A DNA stretch of 64,000 nt from positions 62,001 to 126,000 of the forward strand of contig SVDU01000012.1 of NCBI GenBank assembly GCA_015057705.1, given 5' to 3'. How positions within the stretch are numbered: position 1 is the stretch's first letter; the number at the start of each line of letters is the position of its first letter. Source of the stretch: Paenibacillaceae bacterium (lineage in GTDB: Bacteria > Bacillota > Clostridia > Lachnospirales > Lachnospiraceae). Made by a program: the position numbers and the translations under genes. The notes beneath the pieces are model-generated. The model was not told the DNA's origin. It did not search any database and saw only the letters and a program-made list of their open reading frames with translations. Positions 1 to 8,164 of this stretch are shown here, in pieces.

Positions 1-1055
1 GCGGCAGTCAGGGCTACGCCCTGACGCTGTCTGTCTTCCGGGATATAGCCAAACCCTTTGTCCCGCATCTCCTTAATGGTCATGGACTGAATATCAGCCT
101 GGTTAATCTCCACGCTGCCTGATTCCACACGCCTGCTTTTGGTTAAAATCTCAGCCAGTTCTACCTGCCCATTGCCCTGGACACCGGCAATTCCCATGAT
201 CATACCGGATTTCACCTGAAAGTTTATATCCTGTAAGATGGGAACTTTCTCCCCTCCATAGTAGGATAAACCAGTCACACTGATTCTGGCTTCACCAAAG
301 GCATGCTCCTTTTTATGAATGGAGGTGTCAATTTTCCAGCCTACAATTTTATTGGATATCTCCTGTTCCGAGATTTCACTGGTATTAAAAACTCCTTCGG
401 AGCAGCCCGCCCGCATAATGGTCACTCTGTCACTGATTGCCTTAATCTCTTTAATTTTGTGAGAAATAAAAACAATGGTATATCCCTGTTTTTTCAGCTT
501 CACAAGTTCCTCAAATAACTGTTCTGTTTCCTGAGGAGTCAGTACGGCTGTGGGCTCATCTAAAATCAGAATTTTTGCTCCTCTGGCCAGTGCTTTTAAT
601 ATCTCAATCTTCTGCTTGATTCCTACAGGCAGAGTTCCGGTAATGGCTCTTGGATCTACTGCAAAATTATATTGACTGCTTAATTGCTCGGTAAATGCAA
701 CCGCAGCATTTTCATCTACAAAATGATGGTTTGCAGGCTCGATCCCCAGCGTAATATTCTGAGCTACAGTAAAGGAATCTAACAGCATGAAATGCTGATG
801 CACCATACCGATCCCATGCTTTATGGCATCGTTGGATGAATTGATATCCAATTCCTTGTCCCTTAGATACAGTTTGCCTGAAGAGGGTTTTTCCATGCCG
901 AAGAGAATCTTCATCAGGGTTGTTTTACCCGCTCCGTTTTCTCCCACAAGGGCATGGATTTCACCTTCTTTTAAGGAAAAGCTGACATCCTTATTTGCCA
1001 CAATACCATTGCCGTATATTTTGGACACATTCTCCATTCTCAAAAGGTATTCCAT
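1..1055 (-). CDS. Nucleoside/BMP-type ABC transporter, ATP-binding protein (3' partial)
   Basis: This is the energising subunit of a BMP-lipoprotein-dependent importer (YufO/NupO type), which carries two ABC domains in one chain. About 351 residues are visible and the gene runs off the left edge. The first domain has Walker A GENGAGKTT, a signature-like LPVGIKQKIEILKAL and Walker B ILILDEPTAVLT. The second domain begins near residue 258 and the chain is still open at GYIPEDRQRQG. The ATG at 1055 follows a GGAGG ribosome binding site about six bases upstream. It lies just downstream of the BMP lipoprotein gene on the same strand. The permease genes expected next would lie outside the window. 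The nucleoside substrate is inferred from the neighbouring hydrolase and ribokinase. Confidence 0.9.
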   Translation of the reverse strand, partial: MEYLLRMENVSKIYGNGIVANKDVSFSLKEGEIHALVGENGAGKTTLMKILFGMEKPSSGKLYLRDKELDINSSNDAIKHGIGMVHQHFMLLDSFTVAQNITLGIEPANHHFVDENAAVAFTEQLSSQYNFAVDPRAITGTLPVGIKQKIEILKALARGAKILILDEPTAVLTPQETEQLFEELVKLKKQGYTIVFISHKIKEIKAISDRVTIMRAGCSEGVFNTSEISEQEISNKIVGWKIDTSIHKKEHAFGEARISVTGLSYYGGEKVPILQDINFQVKSGMIMGIAGVQGNGQVELAEILTKSRRVESGSVEINQADIQSMTIKEMRDKGFGYIPEDRQRQGVALTA

Positions 1056-1086
1056 TGTTATCCTCCAGGCATTAAGCTTTTACATA

Positions 1087-2256
1087 CTAGTTTGGAGCAG
1101 CTTTACTTCTGATTGCAGCAATGTCATCGGTAGACATAGACTGTACATCGGATAATTTCACTTCACCAGATATGATTTTCTGTTCTAACTCCTTAATGCT
1201 ATTCTTTTGTTCATCAGACATCAACGCATCATAATATTTATTTTCTGCCAGGCCAACTCCACCGTCTTTCAGGCCGAGAGCAAGAGATTTACCGCCGAAG
1301 GTAAGTGTTCCGTCTGCATACTGGTTTACTAAATCCACTGCGTAAACGGATACCTTTTTCATTGCTGACGTAATAATGTGTTTTGCCTGATCCGGGTTAC
1401 TGGCTTCCAGACTTGCAGCCTGGTCTGAATCAACACCTATAGCTAATTTATCAAGACTTGTGGCTGCTTCAAACACACCTAAACCAGCACCGCCTGCTGC
1501 CTGATAAATAATGGGAACTCCTGAGTTGTACATAATCAGTGCCAGTTCCTTTGCGGTTGCACTGTCTGTAAAATCACCAACATAGGAAGCCTTAACTTTC
1601 ACATCAGGATTTACACTCTGAGCGCCTTCAATATATCCAACGAGGAAATAGTTGATACCTGGTATATCCATACCTCCGATAAAACCAATGGTATTACTTC
1701 CTGCCTCTTTTGCCTTTAAAGCTGCCACTGCACCTGCCAGAGCGCTCATCTCATTGCTCTTTGTAACTACGGCAAGAACGTTGTCTCCAAAACCAACGCT
1801 GTCTGTATCCAGGTTGATAAACTTCTGATCCGGATACTGTGCGGAAACCTGTTTTAAAACATCATCGCCTGCTGTGGAAACAGTCATGATTAAATCATAG
1901 CCGTCTTCACAGTAATCTTCATAAGTTGCAAGATATTTTGTGGTATCAGTTCCCATCTCTACAACATCTGTCTGGGCACCCAGTTTTTCCTTAATGGTAT
2001 CCATAGCAGCTTTGGAACCGTCAAAAAATGATTTGTCTCCTAAATTACCTGGAATTAATAAAGCTATTTTTAATTTCTTAGCTCCTTCTTTCGTACCTTT
2101 TGTTTCTCCTGCTTTTGTTTCACCGGTTGTTGCTGCCGCACTGCCGGCAGTTGTTTCTTTCCCTGCGTTGCCACCACTTTTTCCGCATCCAGCCACACTG
2201 ACAGCCAACAGACAGCATGCGAACAATACGCTTGTGATTCTTTTAATTTTTTTCAT
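1087..2256 (-). CDS. BMP family substrate-binding lipoprotein (nucleoside type)
   Basis: Membrane-anchored receptor that captures the ligand for the adjacent ABC importer (PnrA/BmpA family). The 389-residue product starts with the lipoprotein signal MKKIKRITS and a lipobox ending AVSVAGC, followed by a Gly/Ala/Thr-rich linker. The mature part has BMP features: KIALLIPGNLGDKSFFDG near the start, then a two-lobed periplasmic-binding fold. I chose the internal ATG at 2256 because AGGAGG lies just upstream, and the extra 15 residues of the longer frame have no ribosome binding site or signal-peptide character. BMP proteins of this group bind purine nucleosides. The neighbouring nucleoside hydrolase and ribokinase fit that ligand, but it is inferred. 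Confidence 0.9.
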   Translation of the reverse strand: MKKIKRITSVLFACCLLAVSVAGCGKSGGNAGKETTAGSAAATTGETKAGETKGTKEGAKKLKIALLIPGNLGDKSFFDGSKAAMDTIKEKLGAQTDVVEMGTDTTKYLATYEDYCEDGYDLIMTVSTAGDDVLKQVSAQYPDQKFINLDTDSVGFGDNVLAVVTKSNEMSALAGAVAALKAKEAGSNTIGFIGGMDIPGINYFLVGYIEGAQSVNPDVKVKASYVGDFTDSATAKELALIMYNSGVPIIYQAAGGAGLGVFEAATSLDKLAIGVDSDQAASLEASNPDQAKHIITSAMKKVSVYAVDLVNQYADGTLTFGGKSLALGLKDGGVGLAENKYYDALMSDEQKNSIKELEQKIISGEVKLSDVQSMSTDDIAAIRSKAAPN

Positions 2257-2347
2257 TTGATCTCCTCCTAAAAATAAATGATGTGTATTTATGCCAATCA
2301 CAATGTCTGATTAAAAGACATTGAATAATTGCTATACTTCTGTGCTA

Positions 2348-3235
2348 CTAACGGAAAACCCGTTCCATCACTATATTCTTAAACCTCTGTAAATCTAAAT
2401 CAACTGCGTAATAAAAATCTTTCTCTGTTTCACATACTTCATCGTAATAATTGGTTTTGTGAACAATGGTTCCTCTTGTCAGCTCACCTTTTAATTCAAC
2501 CGTATAATCACCCTTTTTCAGTGTTACGGTTTCCCTGTCTATCAGGCAGGCAATCAGCAACGCATCGTGAAGGGTGATGGGAAATCCTGTTTTATCCATG
2601 AATATCTCCATGCCTTTATAAAGATATTGAACGGCAGGATTAACGGAGTTTTTAACAACCTCCATCTCTTGTGCGGTAAGCTTTGTATACTTTGTAACAT
2701 CCAGTCCCAGCATGGTTAAGTTTTCAGCAAAATCAGTAACGATCCGGGCAGCTTCCGGATCACATATGATATTCCACTCAGGATAAGAATTTAAAAAAGC
2801 CCCGCCCATTCCTATGATTTCTACCCGTTTCATAATCTCAGGTGCCTTTAAAAATGCCAGTCCCAGATTGGTCAGAGGCCCCATGGCAACGATACAGACT
2901 TTATCATTCTCCGCTGCTGTCTTAATCATAAAATCAACCGCATCTAAGCTCTGCTCTGGCTCATATTCGTTTCTTAAAATGCTGTACTGAATGGGTTTTT
3001 CCATATTTGGCCGTTCAATCAACGGCAGTCCCTGGCCTATATAAACTGGTATCCTGCCCATCTGATGAAATTCAAGCAGATCCTTCACCATCTCTGCCCG
3101 TGCTTTCGTATCTTTAAATACAGTGGTAATCCCTGCCACTTCTATTTCAGGAGATAAAACTGCAAGAACTATGGCAACGGCATCATCCACGTCATCTCCC
3201 AGGTCTGTATCAATGATTACTTTCTTTGGTTTCAT
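2348..3235 (-). CDS. Nucleoside hydrolase (IunH/Rih family)
   Basis: Hydrolyses the N-glycosidic bond of ribonucleosides to free base plus ribose in the cytoplasm. The 295-residue chain opens with the calcium-binding signature DTDLGDDVDD at residues 9-18, diagnostic of the inosine/uridine-preferring nucleoside hydrolase family. Further family segments are MGPLTNLGLA and the conserved HDALLIACLI near residue 225, where His-Asp complete the ribose site. Length is normal for the family (about 300-320). It starts one base after the ribokinase stop on the same strand, so the two are almost certainly co-translated. Ribose released here is the natural substrate of the ribokinase. Base specificity cannot be read from sequence. 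Confidence 0.93.
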   Translation of the reverse strand: MKPKKVIIDTDLGDDVDDAVAIVLAVLSPEIEVAGITTVFKDTKARAEMVKDLLEFHQMGRIPVYIGQGLPLIERPNMEKPIQYSILRNEYEPEQSLDAVDFMIKTAAENDKVCIVAMGPLTNLGLAFLKAPEIMKRVEIIGMGGAFLNSYPEWNIICDPEAARIVTDFAENLTMLGLDVTKYTKLTAQEMEVVKNSVNPAVQYLYKGMEIFMDKTGFPITLHDALLIACLIDRETVTLKKGDYTVELKGELTRGTIVHKTNYYDEVCETEKDFYYAVDLDLQRFKNIVMERVFR

Positions 3236-3236
3236 G

Positions 3237-4157
3237 TCATTCCTCCTGCATCAGACTTAAGACTTCCTCTTTGAGAGGCATAGACACCTGGGCGCCTTTT
3301 CGTGTAACGCTGATGGCTGCCGCTGCATTGGCAAAACGAATGGCTTCTTCCATGGATTTTCCTTCTGCCAGCTTTACAGCCAGTGCTCCGTTAAAGCAGT
3401 CTCCTGCTCCGGTAGTATCCAGTGCATCCACCCTGGTTACTTCAAACATGCGACAGCCTTCCTGACTAACCCATAAGGCTCCCTTGTCTCCCATTGTCAC
3501 AATGACATGCCCCACTCCCTGGGACAATAGCTCTCCAGCACCTTCCATAATTCCGTCCAGGCTGTCAGTCTTATGTCGGCTCAGTCTTGCCAGTTCACTT
3601 TCATTGGGAGTTATAATATCAATTTTCCTCATGATCTCTTCCGGCAGACCATCTGGAGCCGGTGCCGGGTTACATATAATGGTTTTTCCCGCTTCCTTTG
3701 CATGGTTAATTGCATAAAATACTGCATCTGAAGGAATTTCCATCTGTACAAGCAGAAATTCATAATCCATGATTCGTGGCTCTGTCTTCTCTAAGTATGG
3801 AATATCACAGCTTCCATTGGCTCCTGCAATGGTCACTATACTGTTATTTGCCAGGGAATCAACTAAAATCACCGCTGTTCCCGTATCCTTACCTTCACAG
3901 ACAGAAATATAATCTGTACAGACTCCGTTCTCCGTTAACCCCCGGATCAAAGCTCTTCCAAACTCATCTTGACCTACACAGCCAAGCATGACCACATCTG
4001 CACCCAGCCTTCCTGCTGCAAATGCCTGATTGGCTCCCTTTCCGCCGCAGTTATAGGAGTAATCCGTTCCAAGTACAGTTTCTCCCACACCCGGCAGACG
4101 GTCTGCAGTCACCTGTATATCCATGTTTAAACTTCCGATTACCAGTATTTTTTTCAT
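3237..4157 (-). CDS. rbsK: Ribokinase (PfkB family)
   Basis: Phosphorylates ribose to ribose 5-phosphate. The 306-residue chain has both PfkB signatures: the N-terminal substrate motif with NCGGKGANQA at residues 36-45, and the C-terminal DTTGAGDCFNG at 247-257 that carries the catalytic Asp253 and the anion hole. The length is typical. Its start codon overlaps the stop of the upstream LacI regulator by four bases (ATGA), and the nucleoside hydrolase follows one base after its stop. The operon therefore encodes uptake, cleavage and ribose phosphorylation in one transcript. Another PfkB sugar kinase activity is possible, but the context favours ribose. Confidence 0.92.
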   Translation of the reverse strand: MKKILVIGSLNMDIQVTADRLPGVGETVLGTDYSYNCGGKGANQAFAAGRLGADVVMLGCVGQDEFGRALIRGLTENGVCTDYISVCEGKDTGTAVILVDSLANNSIVTIAGANGSCDIPYLEKTEPRIMDYEFLLVQMEIPSDAVFYAINHAKEAGKTIICNPAPAPDGLPEEIMRKIDIITPNESELARLSRHKTDSLDGIMEGAGELLSQGVGHVIVTMGDKGALWVSQEGCRMFEVTRVDALDTTGAGDCFNGALAVKLAEGKSMEEAIRFANAAAAISVTRKGAQVSMPLKEEVLSLMQEE

Positions 4158-5185
4158 ATCTCTTCCCTTACCTGTTTTTTTCTGGTGCTCTCTCTGATCA
4201 TCAGATCTGTCTCCAGATACTGATCTGCCTGATGTATGTTTTTATCCTGTATGGAAGCCAGCAGCATTCTGGCCGCCTGATAGCCCATTTCATACATAGG
4301 CTGAGATACTGTGGTGATCGGGGGAACCATCTCTCCACTCATGGTGATATTATCGAATCCCAGCAGCTGGATATCGTCTGGAACCTTTTTGTTTAATTCT
4401 CTCAAAGCCTTTAAAACACCAATTGCTATGGTATCGCATCCGGCAAAGATCCCGTCTATTTCCGGATTGTCAGAAAGCATCTCCCTGGTTCTTTCGTATC
4501 CGGACTGTATATTGTAACCGCCATAGCTTAAATATTGTTTGTTTATTATGATGCCCCCATCTTCAAGGGCCATGCAATAACCTTTCAGCCGTTCTTCCAC
4601 TGTATAAACGTCTTTTACACCTGCAATATATGCGATATTAGAAGCACCGTTTTCAATGAGATAAGACACACCTTCTCTGGCGGCCCTGGCATTATCAACA
4701 TAGACGCCGGGATACCTTGACAGTTCTTTTATTTTTCGGTCCAGTATGACAATGGGGATATTGCTTTTGTGTATCAGTGCAGTCAGCTTTTTGTCATTTA
4801 AATCGCCGCTGGTATTGATTATAATTCCGTCCACTCTTTTTTCTAAAAAGGTATATAAATACTTCTGCTCTTTTTTTATATCTGAATCTGAATTACACAA
4901 AAATACCGTATATCCATTTTCCATGGCGCAATCCTCCACCCCCCTGATTACCTGAGGAAAAAAAGGATTCTGGACATCGGGTATTATGAGACCAATGGTC
5001 TTTGTCTCAGCAACCGTTATACTTCTTGCCATCTTATTGGGTACATAACCTACCTCGTCAATCAACTTTAGAATCTTCTCTCTCGTTTCTTCTGAAACAC
5101 CTTCCGGATTGTTATTGATGACTCTTGAAACAGTACCTTTTGATACTCCTGCCATACTGGCGATATCCTTAATTGTCAGTGCCAT
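4154..5185 (-). CDS. LacI family transcriptional regulator of the nucleoside/ribose operon
   Basis: DNA-binding repressor of the LacI/RbsR type, 343 residues. Residues 1-50 hold the LacI helix-turn-helix and hinge (TIKDIASMAGVSKGTVSRV), and the rest is a periplasmic-binding-protein-like effector domain (IGLIIPDVQNPFFPQVIRG onward). It is the first gene of its own operon and shares four bases with rbsK. A perfect palindromic operator lies 18 bases before its start, which indicates autoregulation of the whole operon. The effector is probably ribose or a nucleoside; that is inference from the downstream genes. Confidence 0.92.
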   Translation of the reverse strand: MALTIKDIASMAGVSKGTVSRVINNNPEGVSEETREKILKLIDEVGYVPNKMARSITVAETKTIGLIIPDVQNPFFPQVIRGVEDCAMENGYTVFLCNSDSDIKKEQKYLYTFLEKRVDGIIINTSGDLNDKKLTALIHKSNIPIVILDRKIKELSRYPGVYVDNARAAREGVSYLIENGASNIAYIAGVKDVYTVEERLKGYCMALEDGGIIINKQYLSYGGYNIQSGYERTREMLSDNPEIDGIFAGCDTIAIGVLKALRELNKKVPDDIQLLGFDNITMSGEMVPPITTVSQPMYEMGYQAARMLLASIQDKNIHQADQYLETDLMIRESTRKKQVREEI

Positions 5186-5202
5186 AAATGTCCCCCCACG
5201 TT

Positions 5203-5220
5203 TACTAAACCGGTTTAGTA
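5203..5220. promoter_or_regulatory. LacI-type operator, perfect 18-bp palindrome
   Basis: TACTAAACCGGTTTAGTA reads identically on both strands and has the central CG flanked by A/T arms seen in LacI-family operators. It sits just upstream of the lacI start and downstream of a candidate promoter, a position suited to blocking transcription. Confidence 0.8.
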
Positions 5221-5232
5221 TTGTTGATTATA

Positions 5233-5261
5233 ATGCTATCACAAGTAAATTTTTTTGTCAA
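5233..5261 (-). promoter_or_regulatory. Candidate sigma-A promoter of the nucleoside salvage operon
   Basis: On the minus strand a perfect -35 TTGACA (5256-5261) is followed after 17 bases by TAGCAT (5233-5238). A TATAAT at 5227-5232 lies immediately downstream but is 23 bases from that -35. The operator at 5203-5220 would cover the start of the transcript. Confidence 0.45.
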
Positions 5262-5270
5262 TAAAATAAG

Positions 5271-5313
5271 CCCTGATAAAACTGGTAATTTTACTGGTTT
5301 TTCAGAGCTATTT
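5271..5313 (-). terminator. Probable terminator of the two-component operon
   Basis: An imperfect stem on the minus strand pairs AGCTCTGAAAAACCAGTAA with TTACCAGTTTTATCAGGGCT and is followed by TTATTTTATTG. It lies just after the histidine kinase stop and directly before the next promoter. The stem has mismatches, so this is moderate evidence. Confidence 0.4.
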
Positions 5314-5318
5314 CATGT

Positions 5319-6776
5319 TTAAAACTTAACAAAAAAAGTTGTTACTCCATTTCTGCTTTCCACACGGACCTGCGCATGATGCCTGTCTGCTATCTGCTTT
5401 GCTATAGCGAGCCCCAGCCCTGTGCCGGAACGGTTTTGAAGGCTGTTTGTTTTATAAAACCGGTCAAAAAGATGAGGTATTGTTTTAGCCGGAATCTCCT
5501 CACCGTCATTGGTTACCGTGATCAGGCATCCTTCCTTTTTCTTTTCAAGAGTAAGTCCCACAGTTCCCTGCTGTTTGCAGAATTTAACAGCATTATCAAG
5601 AAGGATTAAAATAAGCTGGCGGAGGCGTCCGTAATCTCCGTTCACAATGCATTCCTCACCAGGATAGTTTACCAGAAGCTGAAGTCCTTTTTCTTTCGCA
5701 GAGTTGCGGATCGATCGCTGTGTATCCCGTAATACATCGCAGAGATTTACCTCGTCCATATTCAGGGAAAACTGGTCATCCTGCAGACGCGATAAATCCA
5801 GAAGATCATTTACCAGTCGTTCCAAATGTCTGCTTTCTGCCAACATCTGATCATAATACTCTCTTATTTCTTCCGGAGTATTGATGGTTTCATCCCGAAG
5901 CACTTCTAACGAACCACGCAAAACTGCCACCGGGGTACGAAGTTCGTGAGAAACATTGGCCACAAAATCCTGTTTCATCTTATCAAGTGCCTCCTGCTGC
6001 TTTCTGGCTTCCGTCAGGCGTTCAGAAAGCAAATCGATGGTCTGGGCAAGCTGACCGAACTCGTCAGCCTGGTTAACACCGGTTTTAGCCGTATAATCGC
6101 CCTCGGCCAGGCAGCCCGCCGCATCATTCATGCGACGCAGGGGATTGGTAAAACGGTAAGACAGCCACACGGCTGCCATACCTGCAAGAACAAGAGCTAT
6201 AATTGCACCTGCTACCAGAGCGAACAATCCCTGAAGCACTGCTTCATTTACTCCGCTGACCGGAGAATGAAGAAGTACTGCACCCGAAATTCCATCTGCT
6301 GTGCGGATGGGCACGCCAACGGTCAGTGTCGGTGCATTTAATAATCCGGAAAATTCCTCTCCGTAAGTAATTTCCCCTTCCAGAACCCGACTTATGATTT
6401 TCTCAGCATTTTCAGGTAGTTCCTCTCCAGAAGTAATCCCATCATGACTGGCGGATATTAAATTCCTGTCATTATCTACAATCCAAACCGTAGCCATAGC
6501 CACCTGATCCAAAAACCGGAGATATGCCCCATAACCTCCCATCCCGTGGTGACCCATTCCCATGCCCATGCCAAACTGCTGGGCTGTCCCTTCTCCGTTT
6601 TCATAGAGTGCCAGGGTTTCTGCTATGGAAACTGCACGTTTTTCCATGGAAGAACGGTTGATCGCAATGGTATGCTTACGGAACATAGACACAAATACAG
6701 TGCCCAATATGGCAGTAAATAATAGGAGCACTGCGGCAAAAGCGGCAACCAGTTTCCAGACTATTTTTTTATTCAT
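5319..6776 (-). CDS. Sensor histidine kinase with Gly/Met/His-rich outer loop
   Basis: Membrane sensor kinase, 485 residues. Two membrane helices (about 8-30 and 182-205) enclose an extracellular domain of about 150 residues. HAMP follows at 206-260, then the dimerisation box FVANVSHELRTP with phospho-acceptor His277, then the HATPase core with DNAVKF and GTGLGLAIAK. Residues 69-83 of the outer domain are an unusual run of Gly, Met and His (GMGMGMGHHGMGGYG) right after the first membrane helix region. This composition resembles metal-binding, especially copper-binding, loops; the ligand is inference. It overlaps the response regulator gene by four bases, so the pair is co-translated. A divergent secreted protein with a similar composition lies across the intergenic region. 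Confidence 0.93.
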   Translation of the reverse strand: MNKKIVWKLVAAFAAVLLLFTAILGTVFVSMFRKHTIAINRSSMEKRAVSIAETLALYENGEGTAQQFGMGMGMGHHGMGGYGAYLRFLDQVAMATVWIVDNDRNLISASHDGITSGEELPENAEKIISRVLEGEITYGEEFSGLLNAPTLTVGVPIRTADGISGAVLLHSPVSGVNEAVLQGLFALVAGAIIALVLAGMAAVWLSYRFTNPLRRMNDAAGCLAEGDYTAKTGVNQADEFGQLAQTIDLLSERLTEARKQQEALDKMKQDFVANVSHELRTPVAVLRGSLEVLRDETINTPEEIREYYDQMLAESRHLERLVNDLLDLSRLQDDQFSLNMDEVNLCDVLRDTQRSIRNSAKEKGLQLLVNYPGEECIVNGDYGRLRQLILILLDNAVKFCKQQGTVGLTLEKKKEGCLITVTNDGEEIPAKTIPHLFDRFYKTNSLQNRSGTGLGLAIAKQIADRHHAQVRVESRNGVTTFFVKF

Positions 6777-7459
6777 GATAGCACCTCGAATTTATAGCCC
6801 ACATTCCGAATGGTGCGGATCTCCCAGGCAGGGTGAGGCTCTTGTTCAAGCTTGGCTCTCAGCCGTTTCATATGGGAATCCACAGTGCGGGGATCTCCGT
6901 AATAATCATATCCCCACAAAAGATCCAGAAGCATCTCACGGGTATAGGCCCGGTTCTTTCCATTTGCAAGCGTCCACAACATATCTGTTTCCCGCTTTGT
7001 CAAAAATATGGGTCTGCCATCAACCGTGACGCTGTAATTCTCCAGATTTATGACCAGATTTTCAATAGAGAGGAGTTTCCCCGTATCTCCGGTATCTTTA
7101 TCAATGCGCCGCAGCACAGCTCTCACCCGTGCCATTACTTCCCCTGGTGAAAATGGTTTCACGATATAATCATCTGCACCAATGTCCAGTCCCATGATTT
7201 TTTCAAAATCCTCTCCTCTTGCTGTCACCATGATAACGGGAACATCTGACTGTCTGCGGATTTCCCGGCACACCTGGAAACCGTCCAGTTTTGGCATCAT
7301 CACATCAAGCAGTACAACCTGGGGTTTCCTGGAATAAAATTCCTCTAACGCCTGCTGCCCATCCTGAGCAAGTACCGTTTCAAAGCCTTCTTTCCTGGCA
7401 GCGCTGTTTAAGATATTTAATAACTGGGGACTGTCGTCCGCAATCAGCATAATAGACAT
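6773..7459 (-). CDS. OmpR-family response regulator
   Basis: DNA-binding partner of the adjacent kinase, 228 residues. The receiver domain (about 1-118) has the acidic pocket ADD at 8-9, phospho-acceptor Asp52 in LLDVMMPKLDG, and the conserved Lys in IVKPF. The C-terminal winged helix (about 130-226) ends IRTIRNVGYKFE, typical of OmpR/PhoB DNA-binding domains. I chose ATG 7459 because AGGAGG lies eight bases upstream; the longer frame adds 17 residues that do not belong to the receiver fold. Likely targets are its own operon and the divergent gene at 7636, whose shared upstream region holds an inverted repeat. Confidence 0.94.
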   Translation of the reverse strand: MSIMLIADDSPQLLNILNSAARKEGFETVLAQDGQQALEEFYSRKPQVVLLDVMMPKLDGFQVCREIRRQSDVPVIMVTARGEDFEKIMGLDIGADDYIVKPFSPGEVMARVRAVLRRIDKDTGDTGKLLSIENLVINLENYSVTVDGRPIFLTKRETDMLWTLANGKNRAYTREMLLDLLWGYDYYGDPRTVDSHMKRLRAKLEQEPHPAWEIRTIRNVGYKFEVLS

Positions 7460-7512
7460 ATGACATACCTCCTGTGATTTTATTATAAATATAACAGCGA
7501 AATAAGGCAACT

Positions 7513-7573
7513 TTATGGCACCAAAAATAAAATGACAAATGAAAAAACCATTTCTGACACATTCGTGCCATAA
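7513..7573. promoter_or_regulatory. Inverted repeat pair between divergent two-component and secreted-protein genes
   Basis: TTATGGCAC at 7513-7521 and its exact reverse complement GTGCCATAA at 7565-7573 lie 43 bases apart in the 176-base divergent intergenic region. They are candidate sites for the response regulator or for control of both genes. No clear -35/-10 pair was recognised beside them. Confidence 0.35.
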
Positions 7574-7635
7574 TGAAACGTTATTATGAACTTACCGAAA
7601 GGAAAATAATAGAAACGAAAAGGAGATAATAAACT

Positions 7636-8088
7636 ATGATGAACAAGAAAAAAGTAATGACAGGATGTGCCCTTGCACTTGCACTTTCAGCTGCAACCAT
7701 GACCTCATTTGCAGCTGCCGCTTACAAGACACCTGCGGAAGCAGTATCAGGGCTTACAGGGAAAACATTGGATGAGGTAACCGCAGAACGAAAATCCGGA
7801 AAAAGTTACGGATCAATTGCATCTGAGGCAGGAAAATTAAGCGAATTCCAGCAGGCAGTTTCTGATATCCATGAAGACAGGCTGAATGAAGCAGTTGCTG
7901 ACGGAACTCTGACCCGGGAACAGGCAGATGCACAGCTTGCTGCAATCCGTGAAAGACAGGCTACATGTGATGGTAACGGCAGCGGTGACAACACAGGTAC
8001 AGGTTGTGGTGCAGGCGGCTGCAACGGAACCGGGATGGGTTATCACCACAGAGGTAACGGGTATGGACTTGGGTACAGGAACAACTAG
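7636..8088 (+). CDS. Secreted DUF2680-like protein with Gly/Cys/His-rich tail
   Basis: Exported protein of 150 residues. A signal peptide (about 1-28, MNKKK followed by an Ala/Leu core and SFAAA) precedes a helical segment resembling DUF2680 proteins, with TPAEAVSGLTGKTLDEVTAE and repeated Glu/Gln/Ala helices ending AAIRERQATC. The last 40 residues are rich in Gly, Cys, His and Tyr (GCGAGGCNGTGMGYHHRG), which suggests metal binding or surface disorder. AGGAG lies before the paired ATG codons at 7636 and 7639. It is the only plus-strand gene in the first 18 kb and is divergent from the two-component system, so it is a likely target. The DUF2680 assignment is from pattern memory and not certain. 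Confidence 0.75.
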   Translation: MMNKKKVMTGCALALALSAATMTSFAAAAYKTPAEAVSGLTGKTLDEVTAERKSGKSYGSIASEAGKLSEFQQAVSDIHEDRLNEAVADGTLTREQADAQLAAIRERQATCDGNGSGDNTGTGCGAGGCNGTGMGYHHRGNGYGLGYRNN

Positions 8089-8111
8089 CCAAACAATTTC
8101 AAATATCTAAG

Positions 8112-8164
8112 CAGCTGCCCCCTGTCGTATTCAATCCGGCAGGGGGCAGCTGTAATTCCTTTTA
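8112..8164 (+). terminator. Strong intrinsic terminator after the secreted protein gene
   Basis: A perfect 13-bp stem, CAGCTGCCCCCTG (8112-8124) with CAGGGGGCAGCTG (8140-8152), encloses a 15-base loop and is followed by TAATTCCTTTT. It separates the plus-strand gene from the convergent GH127 gene and may act in both directions, although the T-rich tail favours the plus strand. Confidence 0.85.

Noticed and set aside
823-1155. Plus-strand frame over the ABC ATPase and lipoprotein genes
   Set aside because: It is antisense to two well-supported genes and has no ribosome binding site.
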